NCBI GenBank assembly: GCA_011526045.1
Contig: WYBE01000056.1
Coordinates: forward strand, 1-63,078
DNA: 63,078 bases
Direction of reading: 5' to 3'
DNA from: Nevskiales bacterium
Lineage (GTDB): Bacteria > Pseudomonadota > Gammaproteobacteria > Steroidobacterales > GCA-2729495
Every line of letters begins with the position of its first letter. Position 1 is the first letter of the stretch. This document shows positions 58,180 to 63,078 of this stretch, in pieces. Position numbers and translations under genes: made by a program. The notes beneath the pieces are model-generated. The model was not told the origin of the DNA. It made no database searches and saw only the letters and a list, made by a program, of their open reading frames with translations.

Positions 58180-59188
58180 CGGGCTCCTCAGGCTCACGTT
58201 CCGCTACGATAACCTGCTGTACATTCCCCGGAATCTGGAGCTGAACCGTTCGGAGATGCCGAATCATTGCCCGCCCTGCTGAGTTTTCGAAGATCTTCAG
58301 CGTCGTGGACATGTTGAACGTGAAGCCGATCGCGTAATGCAGGGCCCGGACGCGCGAGTGAAGTTCCTGGTCAGACGCCAGGTCCGTCACTCGCAGCGGC
58401 TTTAGTGCATTCACGCCGCGGAAGTCTTCCAGCCGAACGCCCTTCGAATGCGATTTGAATTTGTTGTGGTCGCCAAGGTAGCGGGCCGCGGCGCTGGCCA
58501 AGCGTGCTCGCTCCGCAGGCTTCTTCGCGGCGAGCATGTAGGTCGAAAGCCATTCCTTGACGAGATTCTTCGAGAGGCCGATGGCATTCCTGGCCTGCTG
58601 ATACAGCGAAGGAGCGTACAACTGCAAGATGGGGATGTGGACGGGAAGCGACCGAGGATCATCTTTTGTCTTTTTCTCCATTGCGTCGAATTGATCGATG
58701 ATCGCCTGAGCCGGCGCGACAACAACTGAGCCATCGCCGCGCGTGATTTGAAACTGCGGGTCGATCGGCCCCAATTCCGCCGAAGTGTCCATAAGGATTT
58801 CGTCGCCGGACAGCGTCAACATCGTCGCGGCGCTCTTGGCGATGTCGGGCACGATGAAACGCACGTGCTTGAAATGCGATCGGATCAGCTTGACGATGCT
58901 CTCGGTGGCTTCCGCAGAACCGCCAGGACTATGGAGGAGTACGTCGACGCCGTCACCGCCCAGGTCCGTCGTGACTTCTCGAAAGCCATCCTTGTCGCCG
59001 AAGTCGATTGCTGCGTCGGGGACTCCGCGCCCTTTTCCGAGAAAATCTGACGCATAGATGATCAGCGGTCGCTTCGTGTGTTCGATGAGCGCCTGAATCT
59101 TTTGTCGACGCACAGTGTCAAGGGCGGCCTTATCGCCTCCTTTGATCGCAGCATCGATCTCAAGTCGCACATCGTTCCAGCTCACCAT
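58166..59188 (-). CDS. SDH_sah-family (ClpP/SppA-fold) serine peptidase
   Basis: 340 residues. VDVLLHSPGGSAEATESIV supplies the oxyanion-type SPGG loop; DIAKSAATMLTLSGDEILMD supplies the nucleophile Ser (first S of SAATM) as in SppA/ClpP folds; ELGPIDPQFQI follows as in the serine dehydrogenase proteinase family (PF01972). No transmembrane segment, so it is probably cytosolic. Its ATG at 59188 shares one base with the stop of the helicase gene (TGATG), implying coupled translation. A protease coupled to an SNF2 helicase suggests cleavage of a partner or target protein during defence. Confidence 0.9.
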   Translation of the reverse strand: MVSWNDVRLEIDAAIKGGDKAALDTVRRQKIQALIEHTKRPLIIYASDFLGKGRGVPDAAIDFGDKDGFREVTTDLGGDGVDVLLHSPGGSAEATESIVKLIRSHFKHVRFIVPDIAKSAATMLTLSGDEILMDTSAELGPIDPQFQITRGDGSVVVAPAQAIIDQFDAMEKKTKDDPRSLPVHIPILQLYAPSLYQQARNAIGLSKNLVKEWLSTYMLAAKKPAERARLASAAARYLGDHNKFKSHSKGVRLEDFRGVNALKPLRVTDLASDQELHSRVRALHYAIGFTFNMSTTLKIFENSAGRAMIRHLRTVQLQIPGNVQQVIVAEREPEEPVKPT

Positions 59189-62100
59189 CAAATATCTCCT
59201 CGTCCTGCCGGTGGCGCGTCTGAGTTCTCGTCGGGGCGGCGCAGATCCTGCAAACTCAACGCGAAGTGCTGCACCTTTACCACCTCGCCCCACGGCAACT
59301 GCGTCGGGTCTTTTATCGGTGGAAATAGCGTCGGCGCGACGTTGCAGTTCGTGACGACGTAGAGCCAGTAGCAATCGCGCCGGTCCTGCGCGACGCGATA
59401 CTCGTTAGGCGTGAGCAGCACGCTGCCTGTTGTTCCGCCGATGCCCTTGACCTCGATCAGCCGCAGCTCGCCGGAGTTCACATCTAGGCTGGTGATGTCG
59501 TAACCGAGGTTTTTCTCGTGGACATCGAACACCTGCCGACCCGAGGCCTGTTCGTGCTCCATCACGACGCGCATGGCCGTGGCCTCCGTCTCGTAGTCCG
59601 GCCGCAGGTTTCGGACGTCTGGCGCGTTGCGCGCTGGATGCGGCAGCACGAGCACACTGGTGATCCGCTCGATGGCCTGAAGGCTCAATGACCGCTGCTG
59701 CTGAAGTTCCTGCCGTCGGCGGTCGCGGCGGGCGAGCAGATCGGCGTGGCGCTGCTCGGCCTGGGAAAGCCGGCCTTCGGCTCCCTGCGCGCCGCGTTCG
59801 ACGTCGGACGCCGCCTTGCCGATCTCTTCGTCCACCTTGTGCAGCAGTTCAGTCAACGACAGCTCGACATGCCGGCCAACGCGCTCGATCTCGGTCATGC
59901 GCTCGTCCCGCACTTCATCTAGGAACGGCTTTAGTGCATTGTCATAAAGCCAGTCGCTGGCCTGGGGCGCGGTCGCGATCGGCGGCAGCGACGCGGGCAC
60001 CTGTGGCGCAGGCACGAGATCGCCCAGCGCGCTCGGCTCGCGCAAGAGCGGCGTGCCGCCCTCAGCCAACTCGACCGCGAACAGCCGCTCGTGCATCACC
60101 TGGCCCAGACCGTCCACAACGCGGGCGCGGTAGAAGTCGATGCGGGCCGGCGAATCGTGCGCCAGCGAATGGAAACAGGCGCCCTTCGTGAACGCCTCGC
60201 CTGCCAGATGCAGAGTATGCCGGCGCACAGCCTCGAATAGCGGATGTCCCGGCGTCACCCATTCCAGGTGGTTTTCCTCGGCAACTTCGCGCTGCGTGGA
60301 CAGCCGCGGATACCGCGTCGCCAAGGGCGGCAAACGCCAGTCGGCATCGCGCTCATATTGTCGGAGGTGCGCCGGTGTCCGAACCGCATCGAACGTGTGC
60401 GGCAGGGCCGCCACAGGCGTGAGCTGGAGCGAGACGTACCCGGCCGACTCGGCGAGGAAGCGGGCAATCGTCTCCGGCACCACCCGGCGCTCCTGGGCCC
60501 GAGCGCGGCGCTCGATCAGCATTTCGAGGTTGAGCTTCTTGGATGCGAGGCCTTCCAGCGCGTTTTGGCAGATCGCGCGGAAGCGCCCCTCGTCCACGTT
60601 ATGCAAGAGCCGGTCTTCAAGGTCGGCGTCGCCCAGCTTGCCGGCGTAATAATCGCGCAGCACGCGCTCGATCTGCGCGGCGGGCAGCACTTCACCGACG
60701 ACGTTGAACACCGCGTCATCGTCGAGCGCGTTGCGAATCTCCTGGAGTTTTTCCAAAAGGCGCTGGAGGACGCGGCCCTCGATGGTATTCGTGGCGACGA
60801 AGTTAAAGATCAGGCAGTCCTTCCGCTGGCCGTAGCGGTGGATGCGCCCCATGCGCTGCTCGAGGCGATTGGGGTTCCACGGGATATCGTAATTGAACAG
60901 GATATGGCAGACCTGGAGGTTGATGCCCTCGCCGGCTGCCTCCGTGGCGACGAGGATTTGAATCTCCCCCTCGCGGAACTGCTGCTCGGCGTACAGCCGC
61001 GTCCCGGGTTCATCGCGCGAGCCGGGCTTCATGCCGCCGTGGATGCAGCCGACGCGGAAGCCCCAGTCGTTGAGTTTCTCCATGAGATAGTCGAGCGTGT
61101 CCTTGAACTCGGTGAAGATCAGGAGACGCTGGGTCCGGTCGCCGTAGAAGCCCTGTTCGTGCAGCAATTCCTTCAGGCGTGACAGCTTGGCCTCGACGCC
61201 GCTCTGTTCGACGGCCAGCGCCTGTTGCGCGAGTTCACGAAGCTCGGTGATCTCAGCGCGGACATCCTCGGCGTTCTCGGCCAACGAGATAGCTTCGAGC
61301 ATCTCTTCCAGCCGGGCGCGGTCCTCCTCCTCCATTTCCTCCAGTTCATCGGGATCAGGCAAATCGGGCGGCGCGATGCGCGCCAGTTCCTGCGCGCGCT
61401 TGAGGCCGACCTCCAGGCGACGTGCGCGGTTTTCCAGCGAGCAGCGCACCGCGCGCGTGCTGGAGGCCAGCCGGCGCTGATATAGCGCCATCAAAAATGC
61501 CACGGCCCTGGCGCGCGAATCTTCGCCATCCGCGGCGGCCCGAACGCTCTGGCGCTTCACGAATCGCGTGACGTCGTCATACAGCCTGTATTCGTCATTG
61601 TCGATCTGGAAATCGACCGTGCGCGGGATGCGCTTCGTGAAGATTTTCCTGGCGACCCATTGGCCATCGGGCTGCCGCTCGGGAAAGTGGACCATCGCCT
61701 CTTTCGTGCGACGCAGGTAAAACGGCGCGCGGCGGCGATCCATCGCCTCGTGAATCGACTTCACATCGGCGTACACGTCGGCGTCGAGCAGTTGCAGGAA
61801 CAGGCTGAAATTGGTCGGATCGCCTTTGTGCGGCGTCGCCGTCAGCAGCATCATGTGGTCGGTGGTTTCGCGCAACAACTCGCCGAGGGCGTAACGGGCA
61901 GTCTTGCGCGCCGGCGGCGACCACGACATGCGATGCGCCTCGTCGACGATCACGAGGTCCCAATGCACCTGGCGCAGACCAGGTAGGATGTCGACGCGCT
62001 TGGCCAGGTCGAGCGACGTCAGGATTTGCTTCTGCTCCAGCCACTGGTTGACGCCGAACTGGTCGCGGATGTCGCCGCCCTTCAAGACGAGGAATTTCTC

Positions 62101-62622
62101 GTCGAACTTTTCCTTCAGTTCGCGCTGCCACTGGAAGGCGAGGTTCGCAGGAACGACGACCAGGATGCGCTCCGCCAAACCGCGCAGCTTCAGCTCGCGG
62201 ATCAGCAGGCCGGCCATAATGGTCTTGCCCGCGCCAGCGTCGTCGGCAAGCAGGAAACGCACGCGGGCGAGCTTCAGCAGGTAGTCGTAAACCGCCTCCA
62301 ACTGGTGGGGCAGCGGATCGACCTTGGAGATGGACAGACCGAAGTACGGGTCGAACTCGTGGGCGATGCCGAGCGAGTACGCCTGGATGCCGAGGCGAAG
62401 GAGGGCACCGTCGGCGTCGAGCGACGCGCGGGCGTCGAGTACGTGCAGGGACGCAATGTCGCTGGCGTTGAGCGTAACGCGGCGGAAGCGCTCCGTTCTC
62501 GCGCCGACCAGCCCGAGGACCCACGCGGCCTCGCCGTTCGAGGCGACAGTTTCCACGCGCATCGGTTCGTTGAAGAGCGGACCGGTGAGGACCTGGCCGA
62601 CCTGGAACGGCGCATCCAGCAT
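59188..62622 (-). CDS. SNF2-family helicase with C-terminal DUF3883-type domain (DrmD-like)
   Basis: 1144 residues. Motif I LADDAGAGKTIMAGLLI, motif II VIVDEAHRMSW, motif III MLLTATPHKGD, motifs V-VI LVATEAAGEGINLQVCH and QRMGRIHRYGQ. A coiled region (about 400-470 and 930-1000) and a final DUF3883-like domain (EKNLGYDITSLDV ... LRLIEVKGIGG) whose D...E-x-K pattern resembles PD-(D/E)XK nucleases. This layout matches the SNF2 helicase of type I DISARM (DrmD) and related RapA-like proteins. ATG 62622 follows AGGAAAGA; the promoter is 90 bp upstream. First gene of the cassette. Confidence 0.93.
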   Translation of the reverse strand: MLDAPFQVGQVLTGPLFNEPMRVETVASNGEAAWVLGLVGARTERFRRVTLNASDIASLHVLDARASLDADGALLRLGIQAYSLGIAHEFDPYFGLSISKVDPLPHQLEAVYDYLLKLARVRFLLADDAGAGKTIMAGLLIRELKLRGLAERILVVVPANLAFQWQRELKEKFDEKFLVLKGGDIRDQFGVNQWLEQKQILTSLDLAKRVDILPGLRQVHWDLVIVDEAHRMSWSPPARKTARYALGELLRETTDHMMLLTATPHKGDPTNFSLFLQLLDADVYADVKSIHEAMDRRRAPFYLRRTKEAMVHFPERQPDGQWVARKIFTKRIPRTVDFQIDNDEYRLYDDVTRFVKRQSVRAAADGEDSRARAVAFLMALYQRRLASSTRAVRCSLENRARRLEVGLKRAQELARIAPPDLPDPDELEEMEEEDRARLEEMLEAISLAENAEDVRAEITELRELAQQALAVEQSGVEAKLSRLKELLHEQGFYGDRTQRLLIFTEFKDTLDYLMEKLNDWGFRVGCIHGGMKPGSRDEPGTRLYAEQQFREGEIQILVATEAAGEGINLQVCHILFNYDIPWNPNRLEQRMGRIHRYGQRKDCLIFNFVATNTIEGRVLQRLLEKLQEIRNALDDDAVFNVVGEVLPAAQIERVLRDYYAGKLGDADLEDRLLHNVDEGRFRAICQNALEGLASKKLNLEMLIERRARAQERRVVPETIARFLAESAGYVSLQLTPVAALPHTFDAVRTPAHLRQYERDADWRLPPLATRYPRLSTQREVAEENHLEWVTPGHPLFEAVRRHTLHLAGEAFTKGACFHSLAHDSPARIDFYRARVVDGLGQVMHERLFAVELAEGGTPLLREPSALGDLVPAPQVPASLPPIATAPQASDWLYDNALKPFLDEVRDERMTEIERVGRHVELSLTELLHKVDEEIGKAASDVERGAQGAEGRLSQAEQRHADLLARRDRRRQELQQQRSLSLQAIERITSVLVLPHPARNAPDVRNLRPDYETEATAMRVVMEHEQASGRQVFDVHEKNLGYDITSLDVNSGELRLIEVKGIGGTTGSVLLTPNEYRVAQDRRDCYWLYVVTNCNVAPTLFPPIKDPTQLPWGEVVKVQHFALSLQDLRRPDENSDAPPAGRGDI

Positions 62623-62714
62623 CTGTCTTTCCTGCGTCGGTTCGATGATGCTGCGGATGGCCGGAGATGGCCGCGCCAATCGGCCGTCCACGTTCAGTGA
62701 ACCGTTGACGCGGC

Positions 62715-62743
62715 ATCATAACTATGCGGTCAGGTGGGTGCAA
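62715..62743 (-). promoter_or_regulatory. Sigma70-type promoter of the defence cassette
   Basis: On the minus strand TTGCAC (62738-62743), a 17-bp spacer and TATGAT (62715-62720) form a near-consensus promoter, with transcription expected to begin near 62708 and an 86-nt leader to the helicase ATG. It lies just downstream of the stop of the HTH gene at 62748. It makes the cassette an independent transcription unit. Confidence 0.65.
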
Positions 62744-62747
62744 CCCC

Positions 62748-63078
62748 CTAATTAGAATTCTTCAGGCGGGTCCAAAGGCGGCGTTGGGCGGTCCAATCCG
62801 CCGCAGCGCTTATCGGTCGCACGAGCCTCTCGTGGGTCCGTTCGCGGCCGCGCATGATCCGTGGCAGGAAGAGCAATTCCTCTTGAACGTCTGGCGCGAG
62901 GTGATTCAAGTTCATGATCTGCGTCATCCGGGGCTGCGTGACGTGGACCAAGCGGGCCAGTTCGGACAGGTCGGCGACCTGGCCTTCGCGGATCATGCGG
63001 TCGAAGCGGATGGCCAGCGCCATGAGGCGGGAGATTCGCGGGATGCGCCCGGGCTCGGCGTCGTCGGATGGCCGCGGC
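62748..63078 (-). CDS. HTH protein of the type found beside serine recombinases, N-terminus cut by window edge
   Basis: 110 visible codons; the frame is open to the right edge and reads GRIPRISRLMALAIRFDRM before the first ATG at 63023, so the protein begins outside. A ParB-like HTH follows: VADLSELARLVHVTQPRMTQ then IMNLNHLAPDVQEELLFLP. From recalled genomes, genes like this usually follow a large serine recombinase, often with a DUF2924 gene. If so, an integrase or recombinase lies immediately to the right and this is near one end of the mobile element. Confidence 0.75.
   Translation of the reverse strand, partial: PRPSDDAEPGRIPRISRLMALAIRFDRMIREGQVADLSELARLVHVTQPRMTQIMNLNHLAPDVQEELLFLPRIMRGRERTHERLVRPISAAADWTAQRRLWTRLKNSN

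Overview
The window is GC-rich bacterial DNA. Nearly every gene has a purine-rich Shine-Dalgarno site, and most are packed on the minus strand with 1-4 nt stop/start overlaps. Gene content resembles environmental Planctomycetota (paired heavy-metal RND operons, Cys-rich W-C-x-E-H-x-x-P-E-S repeats, prim-pol siphovirus genes), but this assignment is an inference from recalled families; there is no rRNA or other marker gene to test it.

Left region (1-16.5 kb): a one-directional metal-resistance cluster. A good sigma70-type promoter (16448-16476) faces left. In transcription order the genes are: a Cys-rich exported protein, an RND adaptor with three Cys/His repeats, a CusA/CzcA-type RND pump, a lipoprotein with two of the same repeats, another lipoprotein, a second Cys-rich exported protein, a TolC-like lipoprotein, a small lipoprotein, a second adaptor, an exported helical protein, a second RND pump with a His-rich loop, a His-rich exported protein, a small membrane protein, and a Zn/Cd-type P-type ATPase cut by the left edge. 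Together they would move metal from the cytoplasm and periplasm out of the cell.

Middle region (16.5-50.3 kb): a temperate siphovirus-like prophage. Late genes run leftward from 35.5 kb: terminase, portal, a protease-capsid fusion, two capsid-cement proteins, head-tail connectors, tail tube, a tail-chaperone pair probably made by a -1 frameshift, tape measure, a Ser/Gly-rich tail protein carrying a Hint self-processing domain, a Pol X-like nucleotidyltransferase and a glycosyltransferase-sulfotransferase fusion. A small metal-sensor unit with its own promoter, operator and terminator sits between terminase and head genes. Rightward from 35.8 to 38.6 kb is a run of small early genes. From 38.5 to 50.3 kb, leftward again, are a ParB-methyltransferase, an iteron and AT-rich origin-like gap, prim-pol, helicase, RusA, a DUF669/ATPase/nuclease recombination set, a sigma factor and two unknown proteins. 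I recognise no endolysin and no integrase inside the window.

Right region (50.4-62.75 kb): a self-contained candidate defence cassette. It begins at a sigma70-like promoter (62715-62743) and ends at a hairpin terminator (50361-50404). In transcription order: SNF2 helicase with a C-terminal DUF3883-type domain, ClpP/SppA-like serine protease (SDH_sah), DUF1156 DNA methyltransferase, DUF2513 protein, DUF499 ATPase, XRE regulator, ImmA/IrrE metallopeptidase, plus one small gene on the opposite strand in the only sizeable gap. At the right edge is an HTH gene of the kind often found beside large serine recombinases, so the end of the mobile element is probably just outside the window. This cassette is the best candidate for an undescribed system; the Hint/Ser-rich tail protein with its adjacent modifying enzymes is the second.
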